From an uncultured Bacteroides sp. (GTDB lineage: Bacteria > Bacteroidota > Bacteroidia > Bacteroidales > Bacteroidaceae): a stretch of DNA of 64,000 nt. The position numbers and the translations under genes are program-made. The stretch covers positions 434,001 through 498,000 of the forward strand of contig NZ_OY782855.1 in assembly GCF_963678425.1 (NCBI RefSeq). The letters are read 5' to 3'. Positions within the stretch are counted from its first letter, which is position 1; every line of letters starts with the position of its first letter. The notes beneath the pieces were generated by a model, which saw nothing but the letters and a program-made list of their open reading frames with translations, was not told the origin of the DNA and made no database searches. Shown one piece after another: positions 50,785-59,987 of this stretch.

Positions 50785-53316
50785 ATGGATAATCAATTCT
50801 CACAAAAAGTTTCAGAAGTCATAATCTATAGCAAGGAAGAAGCTAACCGATTGAATAATGGCTTTATAGGTCCCGAACACTTGTTTTTGGGGTTACTCCG
50901 AAATGGCGAAGGAAAAGCTATTGAGATACTCTCCAAACTCAATATAAATTTCTCGGAAATTAAGACTTTAATTGAAAATAAACTCCGCGAAATGCCAGAA
51001 CCTTCCGATTTCATGGTTGATGATATTGTATTGAGCACGGAAGCTTCTAAAATATTGAAAATGTGTATACTTGAAGCTCGTCTGCTAAAGAGCCCGATAG
51101 CCGATACAGAACATATGCTTTTAGCAATATTAAAGGAGAATAATAATATGGTAGCTCAGATTCTTGGTGAAAACCACGTATTGTATAAGAATGTATTCGA
51201 GCAGCTTTCATTGCAACCGGATATCAATGCTGGATTAGGTTTCAGTGAAGATGATGAAGAGGAAGAAGATGATATGCAACGTCCTGATGACAATGCTTCT
51301 AATAAGAAACAGCAAACCCAGGCTCCTCCCCGTAAAACGGCAAATGATACTCCTGTGCTTGACAATTTTGGCACAGACATGACACGTGCAGCCGAGGAGG
51401 GAAAATTAGATCCTATTGTTGGACGTGAAAAGGAAATAGAACGCGTGGCTCAGATACTTAGCCGTAGAAAGAAGAATAATCCTATTTTAATCGGTGAGCC
51501 AGGTGTAGGAAAATCTGCCATTGTAGAGGGATTGGCATTAAGGATCACACAGAAAAAGGTTTCCCGTATTTTGTTCGACAAACGTGTGATTTCGCTCGAT
51601 ATGACTTCTGTTGTGGCCGGAACCAAATATCGTGGTCAGTTTGAAGAACGTATTCGCTCCATTCTCAATGAGTTACAGAAGAATCCGAATATTATCCTTT
51701 TCATCGACGAGATTCATACCATTGTTGGGGCTGGCTCTGCTACCGGATCGATGGATGCGGCAAATATGTTGAAGCCGGCACTTGCCCGCGGTGAGATACA
51801 ATGTATTGGAGCGACGACAACCGATGAATACAGAAAAAATATAGAAAAAGATGGTGCGTTAGAACGTCGTTTTCAGAAGGTTATGGTTGAACCAACCACT
51901 CCGGAGGAAACGTTGCAGATTCTTAGAAATATAAAGGAGAAATATGAAGACCATCATAATGTAGCTTATACAGACGAGGCATTATTGGCCTGCGTGAAGC
52001 TTACGGAACGTTATGTAACCGATCGTAATTTCCCTGATAAGGCTATTGATGCGCTCGATGAAGCCGGTTCACGTGTACACCTTGCTAATATAAATGTTCC
52101 AAAGGAAATTGAAGAGCAAGAAAAACTTATTGATGAAACTAAAAGCAAAAAGAATGAAGCGGTAAAATCGCAGAATTATGAACTCGCGGCTAGTTTCAGA
52201 GATAAAGAAAAAGAGTATACCAATCAGCTGGAAGATCTGAAGCGTGATTGGGAAGCCAATATTAAACAAAATAGGCAAACTGTTGATGAAGAGGAAATTG
52301 CGGAAGTAGTTTCCATGATTTCAGGCATTCCTGTACAACGGATGGCGCAGGCTGAGGGAATGAAACTAGCCAGAATGAAGGAAGATCTTCTTTCTAAGGT
52401 TGTTGCGCAGGATTCGGCTGTTGATAAGCTCGTTAAGGCTATTCGCAGAAGTCGTGTAGGACTTAAAGATCCTAATAAACCAATTGGAACATTTATGTTC
52501 TTAGGACCAACAGGCGTAGGTAAAACCCTTCTAGCCAAAGAATTGGCGAAATATATGTTTGGTTCTTCGGATGCTTTGATTCGAATAGATATGAGTGAAT
52601 ACATGGAAAAATTCACGGTTTCTCGTTTGGTTGGAGCTCCTCCGGGATACGTTGGTTATGAAGAAGGCGGTCAACTGACAGAAAAAGTAAGAAGAAAACC
52701 TTATTCCATCGTTCTTTTAGATGAAATAGAAAAAGCACATCCTGATGTGTTCAATATATTGCTGCAAATTATGGATGAAGGACGTCTAACTGACAGTTAT
52801 GGCAAAACAGTAGACTTTAAGAATACGGTTCTGATCATGACTTCCAATATTGGAACTCGTCAGTTGAAGGAATTCGGACACGGTGTGGGCTTTGCTACTC
52901 AAAGCCGTTTAGACGATAAAGAGTTTGCCCGTAATGTGATTCAAAAAGCCTTGAATAAGTCTTTCGCACCTGAGTTTATTAATCGTGTGGATGAGATTAT
53001 CACCTTTGATCAACTCTCTTTAGAAGCCATTACTAAGATTGTGGATATAGAACTTTCCGGACTTTATTCACGCATAGAAACTATTGGTTATAAGCTGATT
53101 GTTAGTGATGAAGCCAAGAAGTTCCTGGCTTCGAAAGGCTATGATGTGCAATTTGGTGCCCGACCTTTGAAACGTGCAATACAAAACTATCTGGAAGATG
53201 GATTATCTGAAATCATTATTATTTCCGGAATAGAAGAAGGAGATACAATTTCAGTTGATTTCACCGAAGGAAATACCGAATTAAGTATGTCAGTAGTTAA
53301 GTCAGCTGAGAAATAA
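50785..53316 (+). CDS. clpC: ClpC-type AAA+ unfoldase
   Basis: An 843-residue Clp/Hsp100 protein. N-terminal Clp-N repeats (about 1-140; FSQKVSEVIIYSKEEANRLN, GPEHLFLGLL), an acidic/Gln linker, AAA-1 with Walker A GEPGVGKS at about 235, a middle UVR-like segment (NYELAASFRDKEKEYTNQLE), AAA-2 with Walker A GPTGVGKT at about 573 and the Walker B-flanking VVLLDEIEKAHPDVF. It unfolds proteins, probably for ClpP. No classical IGF/LGF loop was checked. A terminator follows. Confidence 0.95.
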   Translation: MDNQFSQKVSEVIIYSKEEANRLNNGFIGPEHLFLGLLRNGEGKAIEILSKLNINFSEIKTLIENKLREMPEPSDFMVDDIVLSTEASKILKMCILEARLLKSPIADTEHMLLAILKENNNMVAQILGENHVLYKNVFEQLSLQPDINAGLGFSEDDEEEEDDMQRPDDNASNKKQQTQAPPRKTANDTPVLDNFGTDMTRAAEEGKLDPIVGREKEIERVAQILSRRKKNNPILIGEPGVGKSAIVEGLALRITQKKVSRILFDKRVISLDMTSVVAGTKYRGQFEERIRSILNELQKNPNIILFIDEIHTIVGAGSATGSMDAANMLKPALARGEIQCIGATTTDEYRKNIEKDGALERRFQKVMVEPTTPEETLQILRNIKEKYEDHHNVAYTDEALLACVKLTERYVTDRNFPDKAIDALDEAGSRVHLANINVPKEIEEQEKLIDETKSKKNEAVKSQNYELAASFRDKEKEYTNQLEDLKRDWEANIKQNRQTVDEEEIAEVVSMISGIPVQRMAQAEGMKLARMKEDLLSKVVAQDSAVDKLVKAIRRSRVGLKDPNKPIGTFMFLGPTGVGKTLLAKELAKYMFGSSDALIRIDMSEYMEKFTVSRLVGAPPGYVGYEEGGQLTEKVRRKPYSIVLLDEIEKAHPDVFNILLQIMDEGRLTDSYGKTVDFKNTVLIMTSNIGTRQLKEFGHGVGFATQSRLDDKEFARNVIQKALNKSFAPEFINRVDEIITFDQLSLEAITKIVDIELSGLYSRIETIGYKLIVSDEAKKFLASKGYDVQFGARPLKRAIQNYLEDGLSEIIIISGIEEGDTISVDFTEGNTELSMSVVKSAEK

Positions 53317-53344
53317 GCTGAATATTAAAAATAAAAAATCAGTC

Positions 53345-53380
53345 AAAATGTCAGATTGCTCCAAATCTGGCATTTTTTTT
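53345..53380 (+). terminator. clpC terminator
   Basis: AAAATG(T)CAGATT pairs with AATCTG(G)CATTTT with a short loop, followed by a run of T. Confidence 0.8.
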
Positions 53381-53439
53381 GTCTTCTACTGACAAAGAAT
53401 AAACTTATTAAATAACAACTTAAAAATATATTTGAAATT

Positions 53440-55485
53440 ATGCAAAAAGGAAACATTGGGGTAACAACCGAAAATATTTTCCCCGTTATTAAAAAGTTCT
53501 TGTATAGTGACCATGAGATCTTTCTTCGTGAAATAGTTTCTAATGCTGTAGATGCTACACAGAAACTTAAGACTTTAGCTTCTGTAGGTGAATTTAAAGG
53601 AGAATTAGGCGATCTTACAGTTAAAGTCTCATTAGGAAAAGATACAATCACAATATCTGACCGAGGAACCGGACTTACAGCTGATGAAATTGATAAATAT
53701 ATCAATCAGATAGCTTTCTCCGGTGCAAATGATTTTCTGGAAAAATATCAGAATGATGCAAATGCCATCATCGGACATTTTGGCTTGGGATTCTACTCTT
53801 CTTTCATGGTTTCCAAGAAAGTGGAAATTGTTACAAAATCTTTTAAAGAAGATGCCAAAGCTGTAAAATGGAGTTGCGACGGAAGTCCTGAGTTTACCTT
53901 GGAAGAAACAGAAAAAACTGATCGCGGAACAGATATCATTCTTTATATTGACGATGATTGCAAAGAATTCCTGGAAGAAGCCCGCATTTCTTCTTTGCTG
54001 AAAAAATATTGTAGTTTTTTGCCTGTACAGGTTGCTTTCGGAAAGAAAAAAGATTGGAAAGATGGAAAACAAGTAGAAACTGATGAGGATAATGTAATTA
54101 ACGATACAAATCCTTTGTGGACTCGCAAACCATCCGAATTAAAAGAAGAAGATTACAAGAAATTCTACAAAGATCTTTATCCAATGTCTGATGAACCATT
54201 GTTTTGGATTCATTTAAATGTAGATTATCCGTTCCATTTGACCGGTATCTTGTATTTCCCTAAAGTAAAAAGTAACATGGATCTGAATAAGAACAAGATT
54301 CAGTTATATTGCAACCAGGTTTATGTAACAGATTCTGTTGAAGGAATTGTTCCTGACTTTCTGACATTACTTCATGGCGTAATTGATTCTCCGGATATTC
54401 CGTTAAATGTATCTCGTTCTTATCTGCAGAGCGATTCAAATGTGAAGAAGATCTCTTCTCATATTTCCAAGAAAGTATCTGATCGCCTGCAATCTATCTT
54501 TAAAAATGATCGTAAGGAATTCGAAGATAAATGGGATGATCTAAAGATCTTTATCAATTACGGAATGCTTACTCAAGAGGATTTTTATGATAAAGCTGCC
54601 AAATTTGCTTTGTTAAAGGATACAGATTCTAAGTTCTATACGTTCGAAGAATATAAGACCTTGATTAAGGATAATCAGACAGACAAGGATGGTAACCTTA
54701 TTTATTTGTATGCCAACAATAAAGACGAGCAGTTTAGCTATATTGAGGCTGCAACAAACAAAGGATATAATGTCTTGTTATTGGATGGCCAGTTAGATAC
54801 AGCAGTAGTCAACCTTTTGGAACAAAAATTCGAAAAATGCCGTTTTACTCGTGTGGATAGTGATATTGTTGATCATCTGATTGTAAAAGAAGATAAGAAA
54901 GATATTTCACTGGAAGAAGGAAAGAGTGAAATTCTTTCAACTCTGTTCAAGAGTCAGCTTCCTGTAATGGAAAAGGTTGAATTTAATATAGTTTCTCAGT
55001 CTTTAGGCGAAAATGGTACTCCTATAATGATTACTCAAAGTGAGTATATGCGCCGTATGAAAGAAATGGCCAATTTACAACCAGGTATGAGTTTCTACGG
55101 TGAAATGCCTGACATGTTTAATTTAGTTGTTAATGCTGATCACAAATTAGTAAAACATGTAATGGAAGGTGAAGATAAAGAGTGTTCTGCAGCTGTTCAG
55201 CCGGTTCAGAATGAGATAGATTCACTAAATGCACGTCATGCTGAACTGGAAAAGCAACACAAAGACAAAAAAGAGGAAGAAATTCCTGTTGCAGAGAAAG
55301 ATGAGTTGACAGATATAGATAAGAAAACTGCTGATTTAAAGGCTAAAAAGGACTCGATATTAAGTGGTTATGCCGGAAATAATAAGATAATCCGCCAATT
55401 GATCGACTTAGCTCTTCTTCAAAACAATATGTTGAGGGGCGAAGCATTGAATAATTTTGTAAAGAGAAGCATTGAATTAATCTGA
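53440..55485 (+). CDS. htpG: HtpG, Hsp90-family chaperone
   Basis: A 681-residue chaperone. GHKL ATP-binding motifs: FLREIVSNAVDATQKL (the N-box with Asn/Asp), ISDRGTGLTADEIDKYINQI and GHFGLGFYSSFMV. Middle domain FWIHLNVDYPFHLTG and SRSYLQSDSNVK, C-terminal MYGEMPDMFN-like YGEMPDMFNLVVNADHKLV. It is slightly longer than E. coli HtpG because of a Lys/Glu-rich insert near 605-625. It sits just downstream of clpC, so two stress chaperones are neighbours. Confidence 0.96.
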   Translation: MQKGNIGVTTENIFPVIKKFLYSDHEIFLREIVSNAVDATQKLKTLASVGEFKGELGDLTVKVSLGKDTITISDRGTGLTADEIDKYINQIAFSGANDFLEKYQNDANAIIGHFGLGFYSSFMVSKKVEIVTKSFKEDAKAVKWSCDGSPEFTLEETEKTDRGTDIILYIDDDCKEFLEEARISSLLKKYCSFLPVQVAFGKKKDWKDGKQVETDEDNVINDTNPLWTRKPSELKEEDYKKFYKDLYPMSDEPLFWIHLNVDYPFHLTGILYFPKVKSNMDLNKNKIQLYCNQVYVTDSVEGIVPDFLTLLHGVIDSPDIPLNVSRSYLQSDSNVKKISSHISKKVSDRLQSIFKNDRKEFEDKWDDLKIFINYGMLTQEDFYDKAAKFALLKDTDSKFYTFEEYKTLIKDNQTDKDGNLIYLYANNKDEQFSYIEAATNKGYNVLLLDGQLDTAVVNLLEQKFEKCRFTRVDSDIVDHLIVKEDKKDISLEEGKSEILSTLFKSQLPVMEKVEFNIVSQSLGENGTPIMITQSEYMRRMKEMANLQPGMSFYGEMPDMFNLVVNADHKLVKHVMEGEDKECSAAVQPVQNEIDSLNARHAELEKQHKDKKEEEIPVAEKDELTDIDKKTADLKAKKDSILSGYAGNNKIIRQLIDLALLQNNMLRGEALNNFVKRSIELI

Positions 55486-55518
55486 TAAAAGTCTGTTAAT
55501 AGGATTATTAAAAATTTG

Positions 55519-55557
55519 AAGAGCATTATAGTCTTTTACGGCTGTAATGCTCTTTTC
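55519..55557 (+). terminator. htpG terminator
   Basis: AGAGCATTATAG pairs with CTGTAATGCTCT (one G-T pair) across a loop, followed by TTTT. Confidence 0.75.
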
Positions 55558-55655
55558 TGTTAAGAAAAAGCATAATTGGTAAATGGTATGTGCAAACTAT
55601 TCTTTATATTTGAATGTTTATAACGAAGTTGGTTATTTAAGGTACTTTTTATTTT

Positions 55656-57953
55656 ATGAGAAAAATTCTTTTAATATTAATCTCAGCAATCTTAATCATT
55701 CCATATTCCCGTGCCCAGAAAGTTGGACTTGTTCTTAGCGGTGGCGGGGCAAAGGGACTTACTCACATAGGTATTATCCGGGCGTTAGAAGAAAATAATA
55801 TCCCGATAGATTATATTGCAGGTACATCCATGGGAGCTATTATTGGATCATTGTATGCTATGGGATTTTCTCCCGATGAAATGGAGCAGTTAATTTCTTC
55901 GGAAGAGTTTAAGCGTTGGTATTCAGGAGAAGTAGAAAAGGAATATATGTATTATTTCAAAAAGGATGCACCCACGCCTGAATTTTTTAATATCAGGATG
56001 TCTCTTAAAGACTCTCTTTTGAAGAATACGCAGATTTTACCTTCCAGTATGGTAGATCCCATTCAAATGAATCTTGTTTTTATTGATCTGTTTGCACGTG
56101 CAACAGCTCTTTGTGGCGGTAATTTTAGTAATCTTTTCATCCCTTTCCGATGTGTTGCGTCTGATGTCTATAATAAAAGACAAATCGTTATGAGGAATGG
56201 TGATTTAGGTGATGCTGTCCGGGCATCCATGAGCTTCCCTTTTGTGTTTAAGCCTATTGAGATTAACGGAACGCTAGCTTATGATGGCGGTATATATAAC
56301 AATTTCCCAACTGATGTGATGCGCGATGATTTTCATCCTGATATTATTATTGGTAGTGTAGTGGCATCTAATCCCACAAAGCCCGATGAAAATGATCTTA
56401 TGAGCCAGATGGAAAACATGGTTATGCAAAAAACAGACTATTCTCTTCCTGATTCGATGGGTATTATTATGAATTTTAAGTTTGACAATGTAGGTCTTCT
56501 GGATTTTGATCGCTTAAAGGAGTTTCATGATCTAGGATACAATCGTACTATGAGTATGATGGATTCTATTAAAAGCCGAATTCCTCGGCGGGTAAATGCT
56601 GATAATATTCGTTTGCGAAGATTGGTATTTAAAAGTAATTTGCCTGAATTGCGTTTCAAGAATATAAATATTGATGGAGCTAACGCTCAGCAAAGAATCT
56701 ACATAAAGAAGGAGTTGCGTCAATCAGAGAATAAAACATTTACCTACGAAGATTTGAAACGGGGCTATTTCCGTTTATTGTCTGACAATGTTATTTCAGA
56801 AATTATTCCTCATGCAATATACAACCCTAATAATGATACCTACGATTTAAATCTGAAGGTGAAAATGAAGGATAACTTCTCAATACGAGCAGGTGGAAAT
56901 ATATCTTCAACCAATTCAAATCAGGTTTATTTCGGTCTTTCATATAAAGACTTAAACTACTATTCAAAAGAAGTAATTTTTGATGGCCAACTGGGTAAAG
57001 TATATAATAATTTGCAATTTACTGCTAAAGTAGATTTCTCAACTACAATTCCTACATCGTACAGGTTTGTTGCTTCCATATCTACATTCGATTATTTTAA
57101 AAACGACCAGATATTCTCTGGAAATGATAAACCGGCTTTTAATAAGAAGGATGAACGTTTTCTGAAATTGAAAGCAGCTCTTCCTTTCTTATCCAACAAG
57201 AAAGCTGAATTTGGCATTGGTGTTGCAGAAATTGCAGATCAGTACTTTCAAACAAGCATCATAGACTTTGATTCATCCAATCATGATAAAAGTACTTATA
57301 ACTTGCTTGGAGGGTCAATAGGCTTTGGCGGCAGCACGTTGAATGCGAGACAGTATGCAACAGAAGGCAGCAAAGATTTACTTCTCGCACAGGTCTTCTT
57401 TGGAGATGAAAATTATAGCCCTGGTACCACCACTACAGAAAGCAGCGATTATAGTAAAAAGCATTCCTGGATGCAGATTTCTTATAAAAATGAAACATAT
57501 TATAAACTAACCTCCTCATTTACACTGGGATCTTATTTAGAAACACTTTATTCTTCCAAAAATTTTTCTGAAAATTATACGGCAACATTACTTGAAGCCG
57601 GAGAGTTTACTCCAACTCCTCATAGCATGATTACCTATAATGAGGCTTTTAGAGCTAATCAGTATCTGGCATTAGGAATTAAACCAATTTATAACATTAG
57701 TTCTGTTTTTCATTTGCGGGGTGAGGTCTATGGATTTTTACCAATACTTCCCATTAAAGAAAACTCAATAAATAAGGCTATATATGGAAAAGCATTCTCG
57801 AAATTCCAGCATATTGCAGAATTATCTCTGGTTTGCCGTTTGCCGTTTGGAGCGATAAGTGCATATGTAAATCATTATAGTTCACCATCTAAGAACTGGA
57901 ATTTTGGTTTAAGTCTGGGATGGCTATTGTTTAATTCCCGTTTTATCGAATAA
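55656..57953 (+). CDS. Patatin-like phospholipase with POTRA and beta-barrel (type Vd autotransporter)
   Basis: A 765-residue protein. Signal peptide (RKILLILISAILIIPYSRA). The patatin domain (about 21-310) has the oxyanion SGGGAKGLTHIG, the catalytic Ser58 in GTSMGAIIG (GxSxG) and the dyad Asp210 in AYDGGIYNNF. A POTRA-like segment follows (about 330-400; LPELRFKNINIDGANAQQ, YDLNLKVKMKDNFSIRA), and a 16-strand-type barrel ends the protein (about 400-765, terminal SLGWLLFNSRFIE). This order matches PlpD-like type Vd secretion, in which the lipase is exported by its own barrel. Enzyme activity on phospholipids is a family inference. Confidence 0.93.
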   Translation: MRKILLILISAILIIPYSRAQKVGLVLSGGGAKGLTHIGIIRALEENNIPIDYIAGTSMGAIIGSLYAMGFSPDEMEQLISSEEFKRWYSGEVEKEYMYYFKKDAPTPEFFNIRMSLKDSLLKNTQILPSSMVDPIQMNLVFIDLFARATALCGGNFSNLFIPFRCVASDVYNKRQIVMRNGDLGDAVRASMSFPFVFKPIEINGTLAYDGGIYNNFPTDVMRDDFHPDIIIGSVVASNPTKPDENDLMSQMENMVMQKTDYSLPDSMGIIMNFKFDNVGLLDFDRLKEFHDLGYNRTMSMMDSIKSRIPRRVNADNIRLRRLVFKSNLPELRFKNINIDGANAQQRIYIKKELRQSENKTFTYEDLKRGYFRLLSDNVISEIIPHAIYNPNNDTYDLNLKVKMKDNFSIRAGGNISSTNSNQVYFGLSYKDLNYYSKEVIFDGQLGKVYNNLQFTAKVDFSTTIPTSYRFVASISTFDYFKNDQIFSGNDKPAFNKKDERFLKLKAALPFLSNKKAEFGIGVAEIADQYFQTSIIDFDSSNHDKSTYNLLGGSIGFGGSTLNARQYATEGSKDLLLAQVFFGDENYSPGTTTTESSDYSKKHSWMQISYKNETYYKLTSSFTLGSYLETLYSSKNFSENYTATLLEAGEFTPTPHSMITYNEAFRANQYLALGIKPIYNISSVFHLRGEVYGFLPILPIKENSINKAIYGKAFSKFQHIAELSLVCRLPFGAISAYVNHYSSPSKNWNFGLSLGWLLFNSRFIE

Positions 57954-57980
57954 TTTTTATAAAAAAAGTGTAGAAAACCC

Positions 57981-58010
57981 TTGCATTTTCGGAAAAAGGG
58001 AGTACCTTTG
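57981..58010 (+). promoter_or_regulatory. Promoter of the tRNA-Arg array
   Basis: TTG at 57981-57983, 19 bp, then TACCTTTG at 58003-58010. The first tRNA starts 17 bp downstream. Confidence 0.75.
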
Positions 58011-58026
58011 CAGCCGTTAAACGATT

Positions 58027-58100
58027 GGCCCCGTGGCTCAACTGAATAGAGCATTTGACTACGGATCAGAAGGTTACAGGTTTGAATCCTGTCGGGGTCA
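58027..58100 (+). tRNA. tRNA-Arg (ACG), copy 1
   Basis: 74 nt. Acceptor GGCCCCG pairs with CGGGGTC (G2-U71 wobble), the anticodon loop is CTACGGA with anticodon ACG, and the T-arm ACAGG-TTTGAAT-CCTGT is perfect. CCA is not encoded. Three identical copies follow each other. Confidence 0.97.
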
Positions 58101-58132
58101 CAAAAGTTTAAACTTGGTATTTGTTTATTGTC

Positions 58133-58206
58133 GGCCCCGTGGCTCAACTGAATAGAGCATTTGACTACGGATCAGAAGGTTACAGGTTTGAATCCTGTCG
58201 GGGTCA
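58133..58206 (+). tRNA. tRNA-Arg (ACG), copy 2
   Basis: Identical to copy 1; starts 106 bp after it. The 32-bp spacer between copies 1 and 2 differs at one base from that between copies 2 and 3. Confidence 0.97.
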
Positions 58207-58238
58207 CAAAAGTTTAAACCTGGTATTTGTTTATTGTC

Positions 58239-58312
58239 GGCCCCGTGGCTCAACTGAATAGAGCATTTGACTACGGATCAGAAGGTTACAGGTTTGAATC
58301 CTGTCGGGGTCA
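58239..58312 (+). tRNA. tRNA-Arg (ACG), copy 3
   Basis: Identical to copies 1 and 2, again 106 bp downstream. A terminator follows directly. Confidence 0.97.
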
Positions 58313-58313
58313 C

Positions 58314-58365
58314 GAAAAAGTAATTCCCTGCAAATCAAATATTTGCAGGGAATTACTTTTTTTAT
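58314..58365 (+). terminator. Terminator of the tRNA array
   Basis: AAGTAATTCCCTGCAAAT pairs with ATTTGCAGGGAATTACTT around a short loop, followed by a T-run. Confidence 0.9.
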
Positions 58366-58437
58366 TCGATGAAATGGGATAAAAATATTATATTTTATCT
58401 TTTAGGAATAAAAAGGGATCACCAGTAAAATCATGTG

Positions 58438-59421
58438 TTATGCGTAAATTTTTGTTAGCCTAAACATAAAGAATGGTATATCTGTAACACCTCTTAGTGA
58501 TGCTCTGAATGCTTTGATTTTAGCATTAAGTGATTCTGCAGAAGCATTTGTCGCTCTATTATTGAAGAAGTTCAAAACTTCTTGATAGTGCTCATATAAC
58601 GTAGCTGCAATGACATTGAACGAATCCAGTTTAGCTTCTTCCACTTTATTATACCATTTAGCTAAAGCTACTCTTGCCACATCTTTGACTGTATTCTTTG
58701 CGAATATCATTCTTAATGAGTGTGATAAGCCATAAGCATTCTTTAGTTTTGGATATAATTCAAATAATATAGCTGCTCTTTCTTTTTGACTTTGAGTCCA
58801 TTTGTCTGCTGATTTAAATAATAGATATCGACTTCTGACCAATAACTGCTTTCTGGTATCTCCATTGGCTAATATCTCCGTTTTATAGGTTTCTGCCTTA
58901 CCTTTAGCTTCCTCCATGGCATCCGTTTCGTCTTGTATAGCTTCCCATCGATAATTTATCCTAATTTCCTGTACGGCATCACAGGCTAACTTTTGAATAT
59001 GAAAACGATCTATAACCTGTGTTGCTTTTGGAAAACTATGACGTATAATTTTGCGCATTGTATTTGCCATATCCATCGTTACCTCTTCTACCTTTTGGCG
59101 TATATCAGGAGCTATTCTGTCAAGAACCGCTTCTACATCTTCGGATTTAGTTCCCAGCACAACTGCAGCGATACAGCCTTTGCCTCCTTTGGCGTCTTTG
59201 TTTGAAAGAATAGTATATAGTTCTCCGTTGGAAACACATGTTTCATCAATGCTCATGTGCGGACCGATGTTTTCGGAGAAAAGAACATAATTAGCTGCAT
59301 GCTCCTTTTGGTGCCATTGCTGATAATCACTCAGATGTTCCTTATATTGACGCTCTAGCTGAACGCCATCTACATGGAAGAATAGCTCAAGAGAGCGGGC
59401 CGTAATCGGGTATGAATCCAA
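58438..59421 (-). CDS. ISAon1/ISL3-type DDE transposase, catalytic part (second frame)
   Basis: 327 residues beginning at a TTG (59421). Catalytic acidic residues: Asp in MSIDETCVSNGELYTIL, Asp in VTMDMANTMRK, and Glu in NASAESLNAKIKAFRASLRG. The DRFHIQKLACDAVQEIRINY and KWTQSQKERAAILFELYP segments are typical of DDE_Tnp_ISL3. The frame overlaps the end of the upstream ORF (59387-59773) by 35 bp in the +1 frame, so it is probably expressed by frameshifting or reinitiation. No ATG lies near the start. Confidence 0.9.
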   Translation of the reverse strand: MDSYPITARSLELFFHVDGVQLERQYKEHLSDYQQWHQKEHAANYVLFSENIGPHMSIDETCVSNGELYTILSNKDAKGGKGCIAAVVLGTKSEDVEAVLDRIAPDIRQKVEEVTMDMANTMRKIIRHSFPKATQVIDRFHIQKLACDAVQEIRINYRWEAIQDETDAMEEAKGKAETYKTEILANGDTRKQLLVRSRYLLFKSADKWTQSQKERAAILFELYPKLKNAYGLSHSLRMIFAKNTVKDVARVALAKWYNKVEEAKLDSFNVIAATLYEHYQEVLNFFNNRATNASAESLNAKIKAFRASLRGVTDIPFFMFRLTKIYA

Positions 59422-59773
59422 GCATACCTTTTAAAAAAGAAGCGAACTCTTCTGTGTATCGAGTCCCCTCTGCGGTCAAAGTCAAGCATCTTGTAGTACT
59501 TTCATTAGTCGATAAAACAAGCCAACGCCGACGGCGAACATGAAGGAATACCTTGCGGTCTCTGATGGGAAAATCACGAATAAGAACTTCGGGAAAGAAA
59601 CCATTGCCCTTAACTTCCCAAGATTCATATTGGGATGGAACTTGTGCTTGTTCATCTAAGTAAATATGAAGATTATTATTTGAGCATTGGACATCTACTA
59701 TATCAAAATAATTATTTATTTCCAATGGCAAAATAAAGGAGGCCAGAGTGCGTAAGGAATCAATTGAGCTCAT
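59387..59773 (-). CDS. ISAon1-type transposase N-terminal region protein (first frame)
   Basis: 128 residues: LPLEINNYFDIVDVQCSNN, YESWEVKGNGFFPEVLIRDF and VFLHVRRRRWLVLST match the ISAON1_N family, which provides the DNA-binding N-terminal part in this IS group. The frame ends GFIPDYGPLS just past the run of T and A at about 59430-59440, where a shift to the second frame could happen. Confidence 0.88.
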   Translation of the reverse strand: MSSIDSLRTLASFILPLEINNYFDIVDVQCSNNNLHIYLDEQAQVPSQYESWEVKGNGFFPEVLIRDFPIRDRKVFLHVRRRRWLVLSTNESTTRCLTLTAEGTRYTEEFASFLKGMLGFIPDYGPLS

Positions 59774-59852
59774 AATATTTTTTTTCTTGCAAAGAAAACG
59801 GTTTTAGAACTTTATACAATGGACTAACACATGATTTTACTGGTGATCCATA

Positions 59853-59905
59853 AAAAGAGAGGTGAGAATTTATATTTCAATTAAATTCTCACCTCTCTTT
59901 TTTTG
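59853..59905. terminator. Terminator between dapA and the IS
   Basis: AAGAGAGGTGAGAATTT pairs perfectly with AAATTCTCACCTCTCTT, with T-runs usable on both strands. For dapA the T-run on the reverse strand overlaps the IS target duplication. Confidence 0.9.
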
Positions 59906-59987
59906 TGATATAAAGTATTCATTATAAGTAAAATGCCGAGGTAGATCTATTTTATCTGCCACTTCATATTTTACTTTTAGAGATATT

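Larger units (their letters stand above)
58416..59849 (-). mobile_element. Complete ISAon1/ISL3-type insertion sequence, 1434 bp
   Basis: Perfect 25-bp inverted repeats (58416-58440, beginning GGATCACCAGTAAAAT, and 59825-59849) and an 8-bp target duplication ATAAAAAG (58408-58415 and 59850-59857), the duplication length typical of ISL3. Two overlapping frames encode an N-terminal protein and a DDE transposase. The end repeat overlaps the stop codon of the transposase frame. Both ends and frames look intact. Confidence 0.95.

Noticed and set aside
57875..58147. 90-codon reverse frame across the patatin gene end and the first tRNA
   Set aside because: It runs antisense through a tRNA and its promoter; part of its translation is the familiar tRNA-derived false protein.
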